Origin: Vallitaleaceae bacterium
Lineage (GTDB): Bacteria > Bacillota > Clostridia > Lachnospirales > Vallitaleaceae
NCBI GenBank assembly: GCA_027858555.1
Contig: JAQICP010000481.1
Coordinates: 1 to 9,504, forward strand
Length of the DNA: 9,504 nucleotides
Direction: 5' to 3'
Shown here: positions 1 to 6,596 of the stretch, in pieces
Layout of the letters: each line of letters begins with the position of its first letter
Position numbering within the stretch: the stretch's first letter is position 1
Made by a program: the position numbers and the translations under genes
Notes under the pieces: model-generated
What the model was told of the DNA's origin: nothing
The model's database searches: none
What the model saw: the letters and a program-made list of their open reading frames with translations, nothing else

Positions 1-1218
1 GCGGGCAGTGCCATCGGCAGAAAAATGCCATGGGGTGTTTTAACCGGTATCAGACCGACCAAACTTGTGTATCAACTTATTAGGAAGCACGGTAAAAAAA
101 GAGATGTAATTGCAGAAATACTACATAGAGAGTATAAGATTGCGAAAGATAAAGTATCATTGTTGTTAGATATCGTCGGATTTGACGGTGAAATCATCAA
201 TGGATTAGAGGATGAAGGTGTTAACCTATATATAGGCATCCCGTTTTGCCCTTCCAAATGCGCCTATTGTTCCTTTACCTCATATCCTATTGACACACAC
301 CAAAACCTTGTTGAATCATACCTTGAAGTACTTAAAACAGAGATGCGTTATGTCGGTAAGCATATTGTGAAAGACAGACCAATTACAACCATATATATTG
401 GCGGAGGCACGCCTACTGCCCTCAGTCAAAAACAACTGAAAGAACTAATGGTGTCGATTACGACGATTTTCGATACGCAGGGCATCAAAGAATTCACAGT
501 TGAAGCAGGCAGACCAGACACAATTGATGCGGATAAATTATCAGTACTGAAAGCTTATGGTGTTGATCGGATATCCATTAATCCTCAAACCATGAATCAG
601 GATACGTTAGATTTGATTGGCAGAGATCATACTACCCTAGATATAGAAGAGGCGTATAATATAGCAAAAAGCATTGGATTTAAAGCTATCAATATGGATC
701 TTATCTTAGGCTTACCTGGTGAATCTCGAATAGATGTATTAAGCACATTAGAAGCAATGTGGCATTTCAAAGTTGAGAATATAACGGTACATACACTTGC
801 TGTTAAAAAAGGTTCTGAATTAATGGACAAACAAGCAAACTACCATATGGCATCTGCACTTGAAGTGGAAGAGATGCTGCAAATGTCAAGAATTCAATTA
901 GAATTAATGGGACTTAAACCTTACTATATGTACAGACAAAAACATACCCTGGGCAACTTTGAAAATGTCGGTTATACCAAAGAGGGATTGGCATGCTTGT
1001 ATAATATGATTATGATAGAAGAAGTACAGACAGTTATTGCTATGGGGGCTGGTTCAATCAGTAAGTTTGTCTATCGAAAAAATGACGAACCACATTTTGA
1101 ACGCATTGAAAATGTGAAGAATCTTGATGAGTACATCGGTCGTATAGATGAGATGATTCAGCGGAAGAAGAGCGTGGCGAGATTACATTTAACGACAATA
1201 AAAGACGATTACAAGTAA
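1..1218 (+). CDS. hemZ: Oxygen-independent coproporphyrinogen III oxidase-like protein HemZ (5' end missing)
   Basis: Radical SAM enzyme of the HemN/HemW/HemZ superfamily; HemZ is associated with oxidative decarboxylation of coproporphyrinogen III in cytosolic heme synthesis. The frame is open to base 1 and reads AGSAIGRK before the first visible Met (base 25), so the true start lies upstream and about 405 codons are seen of a family length near 490-500. The segment PWGVLTGIRPTK at the beginning is characteristic of HemZ and sits ahead of the radical SAM core. The 4Fe-4S ligands CPSKCAYC have Cys codons at 247, 259 and 268. The SAM-binding glycine motif YIGGGTPTAL is near 391-420. RISINPQTMN and MDLILGLPGES further support the superfamily. 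HemN, HemW and HemZ are easily confused; the N-terminal TGIRPTK region favours HemZ, and the activity itself is inferred. It is separated from hisS by a promoter, so probably a different transcription unit. No convincing terminator follows it. Confidence 0.9.
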   Translation, partial: AGSAIGRKMPWGVLTGIRPTKLVYQLIRKHGKKRDVIAEILHREYKIAKDKVSLLLDIVGFDGEIINGLEDEGVNLYIGIPFCPSKCAYCSFTSYPIDTHQNLVESYLEVLKTEMRYVGKHIVKDRPITTIYIGGGTPTALSQKQLKELMVSITTIFDTQGIKEFTVEAGRPDTIDADKLSVLKAYGVDRISINPQTMNQDTLDLIGRDHTTLDIEEAYNIAKSIGFKAINMDLILGLPGESRIDVLSTLEAMWHFKVENITVHTLAVKKGSELMDKQANYHMASALEVEEMLQMSRIQLELMGLKPYYMYRQKHTLGNFENVGYTKEGLACLYNMIMIEEVQTVIAMGAGSISKFVYRKNDEPHFERIENVKNLDEYIGRIDEMIQRKKSVARLHLTTIKDDYK

Positions 1219-1279
1219 AAAAGAACCTTTCAACGAAAGTAGAATATGCTTATTAATTAACTAATCCAACTGATTTAAC

Positions 1280-1308
1280 TTGACAAATAGCTTAGAACAT
1301 CATAAAAT
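1280..1308 (+). promoter_or_regulatory. Sigma-A type promoter for the hisS-aspS operon
   Basis: A perfect -35 box TTGACA (1280-1285) is followed after 17 bp by TAAAAT (1303-1308, 5 of 6 matches to TATAAT). Transcription would start near 1315, giving a leader of about 340 nt that contains the whole T-box. Placement between the hemZ stop and the T-box fits the expected architecture. Confidence 0.8.
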
Positions 1309-1370
1309 ATATAAAAACATGGGACTTTATTTTAGTAAAGTGCCAGACCACGAATAGTTCATTATTATTA

Positions 1371-1600
1371 AAGCGTTGACGAAGAAAAGTATGTATGATG
1401 CTGATTTTCAGAGAGAAGAACCTAGGCTGGGAGTTCTTCATGAAGCTTTTACAGAAAGACACTTCTGAGTGACTTGCCCAATTGAGTAAGCGAGTACGAT
1501 TGGTTATCGTTATCAACTAAAAGCTGGAAGCATATGCTTCAATCAGGGTGGTACCGCGGGTTAAGTCTCGTCCCTTTTATCTAGGGATAGGGCTTTTTTT
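1371..1600 (+). promoter_or_regulatory. T-box riboswitch of hisS-aspS (specifier GAC, Asp, overlapping CAC, His)
   Basis: tRNA-sensing leader that lets transcription proceed when uncharged tRNA binds. The conserved T-box AGGGTGGTACCGCG lies at 1545-1558. Stem I elements: kink-turn region GTTGAC (1375-1380) opposite TGAGTGAC (1466-1473); helix GAAG 1381-1384 with CTTC 1462-1465; AGTA 1388-1391 on the 5' side of the specifier loop; helix TGTA 1392-1395 with TACA 1450-1453; AGAGAG (1410-1415); apical GAAGAAC/GTTCTTC. The 3' side of the specifier loop, 1454-1461, reads GAAAGACA, placing GAC (1458-1460) as specifier followed by A. Stem IIA/B: ACGAT 1496-1500 with ATCGT 1506-1510, and loop TGGTT 1501-1505 can pair with AACTA 1515-1519 as a pseudoknot. 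Stem III: the palindrome 1527-1540. Antiterminator: AGGG 1545-1548 with CCCT 1572-1575 and GCG 1556-1558 with CGT 1569-1571, leaving the UGGU (1549-1552) for the tRNA NCCA end. This excludes the terminator hairpin. Confidence 0.95.
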
Positions 1601-1603
1601 ATT
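1563..1603 (+). terminator. T-box intrinsic terminator (regulated)
   Basis: The arms AAGTCTCGTCCC (1563-1574) and GGGATAGGGCTT (1584-1595) pair over 12 positions with one C-A mismatch and several G-U pairs, followed by a T tract to 1600. The left arm shares CGTCCC with the antiterminator, so the two structures are mutually exclusive, as expected for a T-box. Confidence 0.9.
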
Positions 1604-1655
1604 GCAAGAACATGGATGCAAGCTTAGATGAATTGAGATAGATAGGAGTGTTATT

Positions 1656-2930
1656 ATGCTAACAAGAGCGCCAAAAGGAACATATGATATAGTCGGCAAC
1701 CTGTTAAATGACTGGTTGTATTTAGAAGGAAAATTAAGAACCCTATGTGATGATTTTGGATTCAATGAAATCAGAACACCTATATTCGAACATACTGAGT
1801 TATTTCAAAGAGGTGTTGGTGAAACCACTGATATCGTACAAAAAGAGATGTACAATTTTAGGGATAAGGCGGGTAGAGATATCTGCTTAAAACCAGAGGG
1901 TACAGCAGGTGTCGTTAGGGCGTACCTTGAACGTAAGTTGTATGCTGAAGCACAACCTTCCAAATTATTCTATATTTCACCGGCTTTTCGTTATGAGCAA
2001 CCACAATCAGGAAGATTTAGACAATTTCATCAGTTTGGTGTAGAGATGTTTGGATCAGATTCACCAGTAGCTGACGCCGAAGTCATAGGGATTGCAGCAC
2101 AGATGCTTGAGCGACTTGGTATTGACAATGTGAAACTTAATCTGAATTCACTCGGTGGTCCAGAATGTCGTAAGAACTACAATGCCATACTAAAAGGATT
2201 TTTAGAGGCGAATCTATCATCCCTATGTCCTACCTGTAATGAGCGTTACGATAAAAACCCGCTTAGGGTACTCGATTGTAAGAATGAGGATTGTCAGGTT
2301 GTTCTAAAAGATGCACCACTGATGTTAGATAATCTAGGCGAGCAGTGTACGACACATTTCAATGAATTGCAAACCTTACTAGATGCCATGGGCATAGATT
2401 ATGTGGTTAATCCACGAATCGTTAGAGGCTTGGATTATTATACAAAAACTGTGTTTGAATTCATTTCAGAAGAAATCGGTGCTCAAGGAACAGTTTGTGG
2501 TGGCGGCAGATACAACTCACTTATTGAAGAATGCGGCGGTGCACCAACACCAGCTGTAGGATTTGGAACAGGCATAGAACGATTACTCATGACCATGGAA
2601 GTGTCTAATGGTAAACGGATCTATGAACCTTCTTGTGATATATATATTGGGGCCCTTGGCGCACCAGCAAAGGTGGCAGTGGTACCTATGGTGATGAAAC
2701 TAAGAGCATCTGGCATATATGCGGAGATGGATGTACTGGATCGCTCAGCAAAAGCACAGATGAAATATGCTAATAAAATTGGTTCGAAATTTTCTTGCAT
2801 TATTGGAGAGAATGAACTGGAAAATAAAGAAGTGACAATTAAAGATATGGATAAGCATGAACAAGAAGTTGTTCAATTTGAAAAAATCCTAGCCTATATG
2901 CTAGATAAAAAATCGGAGGAATCATTATGA
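1656..2930 (+). CDS. hisS: Histidine--tRNA ligase (HisRS)
   Basis: Class II aminoacyl-tRNA synthetase that charges tRNA-His with histidine in the cytoplasm. The 424-residue length is typical. The N terminus has the family signature RAPKGTYDI (4-12). Motif 2 is FRYEQPQSGRFRQFHQFG (111-128). The histidine-specific HisA loop is RGLDYYTKT (257-265). Motif 3 is AVGFGTGIERLL (300-311). The C-terminal part, from about 327, is the anticodon-binding domain. Four cysteines (C191, C194, C208, C213) in the insertion domain form a CxxC...C...C pattern also found in other Firmicute HisRS. The start at 1656 has AGGAG at 1644-1648, seven bases upstream. It is the first gene behind the T-box, and its stop overlaps the aspS start in ATGA, so the two are co-transcribed and probably translationally coupled. 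No defects are seen. Confidence 0.97.
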   Translation: MLTRAPKGTYDIVGNLLNDWLYLEGKLRTLCDDFGFNEIRTPIFEHTELFQRGVGETTDIVQKEMYNFRDKAGRDICLKPEGTAGVVRAYLERKLYAEAQPSKLFYISPAFRYEQPQSGRFRQFHQFGVEMFGSDSPVADAEVIGIAAQMLERLGIDNVKLNLNSLGGPECRKNYNAILKGFLEANLSSLCPTCNERYDKNPLRVLDCKNEDCQVVLKDAPLMLDNLGEQCTTHFNELQTLLDAMGIDYVVNPRIVRGLDYYTKTVFEFISEEIGAQGTVCGGGRYNSLIEECGGAPTPAVGFGTGIERLLMTMEVSNGKRIYEPSCDIYIGALGAPAKVAVVPMVMKLRASGIYAEMDVLDRSAKAQMKYANKIGSKFSCIIGENELENKEVTIKDMDKHEQEVVQFEKILAYMLDKKSEESL

Positions 2931-4723
2931 GTGAATCAATAAAAGGCTTAGTACGTAGCCATATGTGTACGGATATTACAGAAGCATTAATCGACGAAAA
3001 AGTAACAGTAATGGGTTGGATTCAAAAGAGAAGAGACTTAGGTGGGGTTATATTTATTGACCTTAGAGACAGAACAGGCCTACTACAAATCGTTATTGAT
3101 CAAAGTACAATTGGAGCGGAGATATTCAAAAAAGCTGAGAGATTGCGTAGTGAATTCGTTATAGCCCTTGATGGCTTAGTGGAACTTCGTTCAGACGAGA
3201 CCATTAATACTAACTTGAAAACAGGTACGATTGAAGTGCGTGCAGAACATCTTAGAATATTATCAGAAGCTGAAACACCGCCATTTATGATTGAGGAGAA
3301 CAGCCTTGTTAAAGAGGACTTAAGACTTAAGTATCGCTATTTGGACCTTAGAAGACCGGATATGCAACGAAACATGATTCTAAGAAGTAATGTATCTAAA
3401 GCATATAGAGATTTTTTAGCTGGAGAAGGTTTTGTAGAGCTAGAGACGCCAATGCTTACTAAAAGTACGCCAGAAGGTGCTAGGGATTATCTTGTGCCAA
3501 GTCGAGTACATCCTGGTAGTTTTTATGCCCTACCACAATCACCACAGATATTCAAACAATTACTCATGTTATCAGGTTTCGACAAGTACTATCAGATTGT
3601 AAAATGTTTCAGAGACGAAGACCTTAGAGCTGACAGACAGCCTGAATTTACACAAGAGGATATTGAGATGTCTTTCGTTAATGAGGATGATGTCATTGAT
3701 GTAAATGAAAGATTATTAAAGCATGTATTTAAAGAAACAATGAATTACGATATACCACTACCAATTAAGCGGATAACCTACGATGAAGCTATGAATCAAT
3801 ATGGTTCTGACAAACCAGACACAAGGTTTGATGTTAAAATTGTTGATTTATCTGACATTGTTAAGACTTGTGGTTTCAAAGTATTTACAGCTGCAGTAAC
3901 CAGCGGTGGCTCTGTTAGAGCAATCAATGCTAAAGGTTGCGGCACGTATCCAAGAAGACAGATAGATGCACTAGGCGAATTAGCGGTTACTTTTGGTGCT
4001 AAAGGCATGGCATGGATTGCTATAAACGAGGATGGTACATACAAATCAGCCATCACTAAGTTTTTAACAGAAGATGTTGTAGAAGCAATGGTCAAACGCT
4101 TAGATGGCAAACCTGGTGACTTATTATTATTTTCAGCAGATAAAAATGAAATCGTATTTAATACGTTAGGCAATCTAAGACTTGAGATCGGTAGAAGAGA
4201 AGGTCTTATGGACGACAGCAGATTTGAATTCATATCGGTTACCGACTTCCCATTGTATGAATACTCAGCTGAACAAAAACGTTATGTTTCTATGCATCAT
4301 CCATTTACAATGCCTAATCTTGATGATTTACAGTATTTAGAATCTGACCCTAAACGTGTTCGTTCAGAGGCTTATGACATTGTACTCAACGGTAATGAAA
4401 TAGGCGGTGGGTCCATAAGAATTCACCAAAGAGATGTTCAAGAAAGAATGTTCAAAGGGCTTGGATTTTCTGATGAAGAAGCGTATGAACGTTTTGGATT
4501 CTTACTAGATGCATTCAAATATGGCGTGCCACCACATGGTGGATTAGCATTTGGTCTTGATAGGGTAGTGATGCTTATGACTCAGTCAAAATCAATCAGA
4601 GACGTCATTGCTTTTCCTAAGATTAAAGATGCTTCTTGTCCTATGACTGAAGCACCAGGCGCTGTAGATGAAAAACAATTAAAAGAATTATCTTTAAGTA
4701 TTGATAAGATTAACTTAGATTAA
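2927..4723 (+). CDS. aspS: Aspartate--tRNA ligase (AspRS, bacterial type)
   Basis: Class II synthetase that charges tRNA-Asp with aspartate. The 598 residues match the bacterial form, with an N-terminal OB-fold anticodon-binding domain (about 1-105), a catalytic core, and the bacterial GAD insertion (roughly 285-420). Motif 2 is FRDEDLRADRQPEFTQED (228-245). The core segment HHPFTMP (457-463) and motif 3 GGLAFGLDRVVML (538-550) are intact. The OB fold has RRDLGG (35-40); Leu38 sits where several characterised non-discriminating AspRS carry His, which suggests, without proving, an enzyme specific for tRNA-Asp. The start overlaps the hisS stop by 4 bp (ATGA) and has GGAGG at 2915-2919. Expression is set by the T-box ahead of hisS. 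A hairpin terminator follows five bases after the stop. Confidence 0.97.
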   Translation: MSESIKGLVRSHMCTDITEALIDEKVTVMGWIQKRRDLGGVIFIDLRDRTGLLQIVIDQSTIGAEIFKKAERLRSEFVIALDGLVELRSDETINTNLKTGTIEVRAEHLRILSEAETPPFMIEENSLVKEDLRLKYRYLDLRRPDMQRNMILRSNVSKAYRDFLAGEGFVELETPMLTKSTPEGARDYLVPSRVHPGSFYALPQSPQIFKQLLMLSGFDKYYQIVKCFRDEDLRADRQPEFTQEDIEMSFVNEDDVIDVNERLLKHVFKETMNYDIPLPIKRITYDEAMNQYGSDKPDTRFDVKIVDLSDIVKTCGFKVFTAAVTSGGSVRAINAKGCGTYPRRQIDALGELAVTFGAKGMAWIAINEDGTYKSAITKFLTEDVVEAMVKRLDGKPGDLLLFSADKNEIVFNTLGNLRLEIGRREGLMDDSRFEFISVTDFPLYEYSAEQKRYVSMHHPFTMPNLDDLQYLESDPKRVRSEAYDIVLNGNEIGGGSIRIHQRDVQERMFKGLGFSDEEAYERFGFLLDAFKYGVPPHGGLAFGLDRVVMLMTQSKSIRDVIAFPKIKDASCPMTEAPGAVDEKQLKELSLSIDKINLD

Positions 4724-4727
4724 TATG

Positions 4728-4760
4728 AGAGGCAGCTGATTACAGATAGCTGCCTTTATT
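4728..4760 (+). terminator. Probable intrinsic terminator after aspS
   Basis: Perfect 8-bp stem AGGCAGCT (4730-4737) with AGCTGCCT (4748-4755), extendable by G-T and A-T to 4728/4757, then a short T-rich tail interrupted by one A. The tail is weak, but the position directly after the operon fits. Confidence 0.75.
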
Positions 4761-4805
4761 ATATGATAGCAGACCAGTTAGAAGGTTTATATTGAATTTC
4801 TAAGT

Positions 4806-4834
4806 TTGTTAAAACAAAAACATTGGTTTACAAT
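4806..4834 (+). promoter_or_regulatory. Possible promoter upstream of tcdA
   Basis: TTGTTA (4806-4811, 4 of 6) and TACAAT (4829-4834, 5 of 6) are separated by 17 bp. The stretch is very AT-rich, so a chance match is possible. Apart from this and a short palindrome at 4861-4871, nothing recognisable is seen from 4761 to 4960. Confidence 0.4.
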
Positions 4835-4960
4835 AAAAAACTATTCTGTTAGGATATAGTGTGCAATGCACCGTGGCTAAATGTGAAAGATTATCGTAAA
4901 CAGGGTTGTATAAGATGTAAGAATAGTACAAATCAGTGAGATAAAAAGTCATACATAATG

Positions 4961-5168
4961 GCAATCAAGCAGCGGATCAAGCAGCAATGAAAGTAACAGG
5001 CAACGCAGTGGATCAAGCAACAGACAAAACAGCAAGCAAAGTACCAGACAAAGCAGCAAGCAAAGCAACAGAAAAAGCAATAGAAAAGCAACAGAAGAAG
5101 ACAAAGTGGTAGATATAACGTTAGACAAAACGGTGGATAAAGCGGTTGATAAAACGGTGGTGATATCG
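4961..5168 (+). repeat. 12-bp-period degenerate tandem repeat (tetrapeptide-coding, frame-broken)
   Basis: From 4961 to 5080 ten consecutive 12-bp blocks resemble CAGACAAAGCAG (for example 5021-5032, 5045-5056, 5069-5080). The eleventh block, TAGAAAAGCAA (5081-5091), is 11 bases: one A short of its neighbour CAGAAAAAGCAA. After a 17-base irregular stretch, five more blocks (5109-5168) resemble GTGGATAAAGCG and end exactly at ATG 5169. Read from ATG 4987 the first part encodes units such as ATDK, TASK, VPDK, AASK, ATEK, AIEK, then a stop at 5110-5112. The second part encodes TLDK, TVDK, AVDK in the tcdA frame. Adding one A in block 11 would join both into one frame with tcdA. No good ribosome binding site precedes 4987, so coding status is uncertain. 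Confidence 0.8.
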
Positions 5169-5849
5169 ATGGATGAAAGATTTAGCAGGACAAGCAGATT
5201 AATAGGCGAGGATACACTTTTAGAGCTAAAAGATAAAAAGGTCGCTGTTTTTGGCCTGGGTGGTGTTGGCAGTTACGTAGCAGAAGCCTTGGTTAGAGCC
5301 GGTATTGGGAGACTTTTGCTAATAGATATGGATGTCGTTTGTGCTTCGAATATCAACCGTCAACTCATTGCTTTAACCAGTACATTAGGACAACCTAAAG
5401 TATTGGTAGCAAAGTCTAGATATCTTGATATCAATCCAGATATACAGATAGAGACTCATGAGTTGTTTTATATTGAAAAATCAAAGGATCAGATTGATTT
5501 ATCAGACTGTGATTATATTGTTGATGCAATCGACACGATAACTGCAAAAATTCTACTTATTACAGAAGCAAAATCCTTGAATATACCAATCATATCCAGT
5601 TTAGGAACAGGGAATAAAATAGAAGGTAAGTATTTCAAGATAGACGATATTGCAAAGACCAGTGTATGTCCACTGGCAAGAATAATGCGTAAGCAACTTA
5701 AAAGAAGGGGCATATCAGATGTGAAAGTTCTTTATTCAACAGAAGAACCTTTAATTAGAGAGAGAGAGCCTGCAAGTATATCTTTTGTACCATCAGTAGC
5801 GGGTCTACTCATAGCTGGTGAAGTAGTAAGAGACATGATTGCAGAATAA
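5169..5849 (+). CDS. tcdA: tRNA threonylcarbamoyladenosine dehydratase (ThiF/E1-like, TcdA/CsdL)
   Basis: E1-like ATP-dependent enzyme. By family knowledge it cyclises t6A at tRNA position 37 (ct6A) in tRNAs that read ANN codons. The protein has 226 residues from ATG 5169. SRTSRLIGEDTL is at 7-18, the nucleotide-binding loop VFGLGGVGSYVAEAL at 27-41, an acidic strand LLIDMD at 50-55, and the adenylation motif SNINRQ at 60-65. VDAIDT (118-123) follows, and the C-terminal SFVPSVAGLLIAGEV (205-219) is typical. An in-frame GTG at 5106 would add 21 repeat-derived residues (DKTVDKAVDK). I prefer 5169 because MDERFSRTSRLIG aligns with family N termini; its Shine-Dalgarno candidate GGTGG (5156-5160) is weak. 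The low-complexity tract just upstream may be a broken N-terminal extension. ThiF, MoeB and HesA are alternatives, but the PLARIMRKQLKRRG and YSTEEP segments favour TcdA. Confidence 0.88.
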   Translation: MDERFSRTSRLIGEDTLLELKDKKVAVFGLGGVGSYVAEALVRAGIGRLLLIDMDVVCASNINRQLIALTSTLGQPKVLVAKSRYLDINPDIQIETHELFYIEKSKDQIDLSDCDYIVDAIDTITAKILLITEAKSLNIPIISSLGTGNKIEGKYFKIDDIAKTSVCPLARIMRKQLKRRGISDVKVLYSTEEPLIREREPASISFVPSVAGLLIAGEVVRDMIAE

Positions 5850-5886
5850 AGTGTACTTCCAGTAAACGTTTTCACAAAGTGAAATT

Positions 5887-5923
5887 GTTCTTATGGAAAG
5901 TTCCTATGAGAACTTTCCTATTG
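5887..5923 (+). repeat. REP-like palindromic element, copy 1
   Basis: Hairpin with a perfect 9-bp stem, GGAAAGTTC (5895-5903) and GAACTTTCC (5910-5918), and a 6-base loop. No T tract follows on either strand, so it is not a normal terminator. The whole segment matches the minus strand of 7883-7920 at about 31 of 38 aligned columns. A second, overlapping pairing (5887-5898 with 5901-5913) is possible. It lies between tcdA and the rseC-like gene, ending eight bases before the AGGAG of the latter. Confidence 0.65.
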
Positions 5924-5940
5924 AAAATAAAGGAGAATAG

Positions 5941-6342
5941 ATGGCAGAAATTGGTGAAGTAATCGAAGTAAAAGAACCTTATGTCGTAGTACGACTAATC
6001 AGAAGTGAAGCATGTGGCAAGTGTAATGCTTGTTCAGTAGGCCTACAATCAACTGAAATGATATTGGAAGCCGAGAATAGGTGCGATGCCAAACTTGGCG
6101 ATCAAGTTGAAATATTCCTAAAAGAGGCTAATTTTTTAAAAGCGGTATTCATTATGTATGTGATACCATTATTTGCGTTGATGGCAGGACTTGTGATAGG
6201 GTATATGATTTTTGAAAATGAATTATTGATTTTTGGTATTGGCATCCTTATGATGGCTACTTCATATATCCTTATCCGAATGAATGAAAAGCGTTTTAAG
6301 ACCAGTGAGTTCAGACCAATTGCACTCTCAAAGCAATCATAA
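5941..6342 (+). CDS. RseC/MucC-family membrane protein (SoxR-reducing system protein RseC-like)
   Basis: Small membrane protein of 133 residues. The N-terminal soluble part begins AEIGEVIEVKEPYVVV and carries ACGKCNAC with Cys25, Cys28 and Cys31, the cysteine cluster seen in RseC-family proteins. Two membrane segments follow, about 66-90 (AVFIMYVIPLFALMAGLVIG) and 93-112. The C-terminal tail is basic then polar. By family knowledge, RseC proteins are linked to Rnf-type electron transfer, reduction of SoxR, and envelope stress, but neither rnf nor soxR is in the window, so its partner here is unknown. Start 5941 has AGGAG at 5931-5935. It sits 91 bases after tcdA with a hairpin element between, and may be co-transcribed with it. 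No terminator is seen between it and the glyA promoter. Confidence 0.85.
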   Translation: MAEIGEVIEVKEPYVVVRLIRSEACGKCNACSVGLQSTEMILEAENRCDAKLGDQVEIFLKEANFLKAVFIMYVIPLFALMAGLVIGYMIFENELLIFGIGILMMATSYILIRMNEKRFKTSEFRPIALSKQS

Positions 6343-6420
6343 GATTATTGAAGTTTCACATAAACATGTATTAGCTATGCATTAAAATGTCTAAGTAATC
6401 ACTTTTCTATTGAAGTTGCG

Positions 6421-6450
6421 TTGTATATCAGTATTTTAATGTGTTATAAT
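6421..6450 (+). promoter_or_regulatory. Extended -10 promoter for glyA
   Basis: A perfect TATAAT (6445-6450) preceded by TG one base upstream (TGTTATAAT) makes an extended -10. TTGTAT (6421-6426) lies 18 bp upstream as a weaker -35. Transcription would start near 6457, leaving about 140 nt of leader before glyA. Confidence 0.75.
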
Positions 6451-6499
6451 ACCATAGTACAAAAACTGATGATAGAGATATAATTAGGATATAACAATA

Positions 6500-6557
6500 G
6501 AGGTACCGTAATTTTGACATGTGCCTCAGACCTTGATTTTGGAATTTGAACACTGAG
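6500..6557 (+). other. Possible structured leader of glyA
   Basis: Within the untranslated leader, GAGGTAC (6500-6506) pairs with GTGCCTC (6521-6527) over 7 bp with one G-T. An overlapping alternative, CTCAG (6525-6529) with CTGAG (6553-6557), cannot form at the same time. No T tract or occlusion of the GGAGG at 6586-6590 is seen, and I do not recognise a known riboswitch. Function, if any, is unknown. Confidence 0.3.
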
Positions 6558-6596
6558 TAATGGTAACAATATAAATAATGATAGCGGAGGAATAGT

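Noticed and set aside
1227..1239. Small hairpin CTTTC-AAC-GAAAG after hemZ as terminator
   Set aside because: Five-base AT-rich stem with no T tract behind it.
3796..4233. Long antisense open frame (145 codons) within aspS
   Set aside because: It lies wholly opposite conserved AspRS coding sequence, shows no family motifs and has no promoter or ribosome binding context, so it is a shadow frame.
4861..4871. Palindrome GTGCAATGCAC as an operator
   Set aside because: Short, single copy, odd centre, and not placed at a clear promoter; could be chance.
5081..5091. Programmed -1 frameshift site joining the repeat reading frame to tcdA
   Set aside because: The run is only four A in the context ATA GAA AAG, which is not an X XXY YYZ slippery heptamer, and no convincing downstream stimulatory structure was seen. 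A one-base deletion explains the 11-base repeat unit better.
6346..6417. Direct repeat TATTGAAGTT (6346-6355 and 6408-6417)
   Set aside because: Ten bases in AT-rich intergenic DNA, with no conserved spacing or link to the promoter boxes; likely chance.
6457..6596. ZTP (pfl), tetrahydrofolate or glycine riboswitch in the glyA leader
   Set aside because: The conserved cores I would expect for these classes are not visible in the leader.
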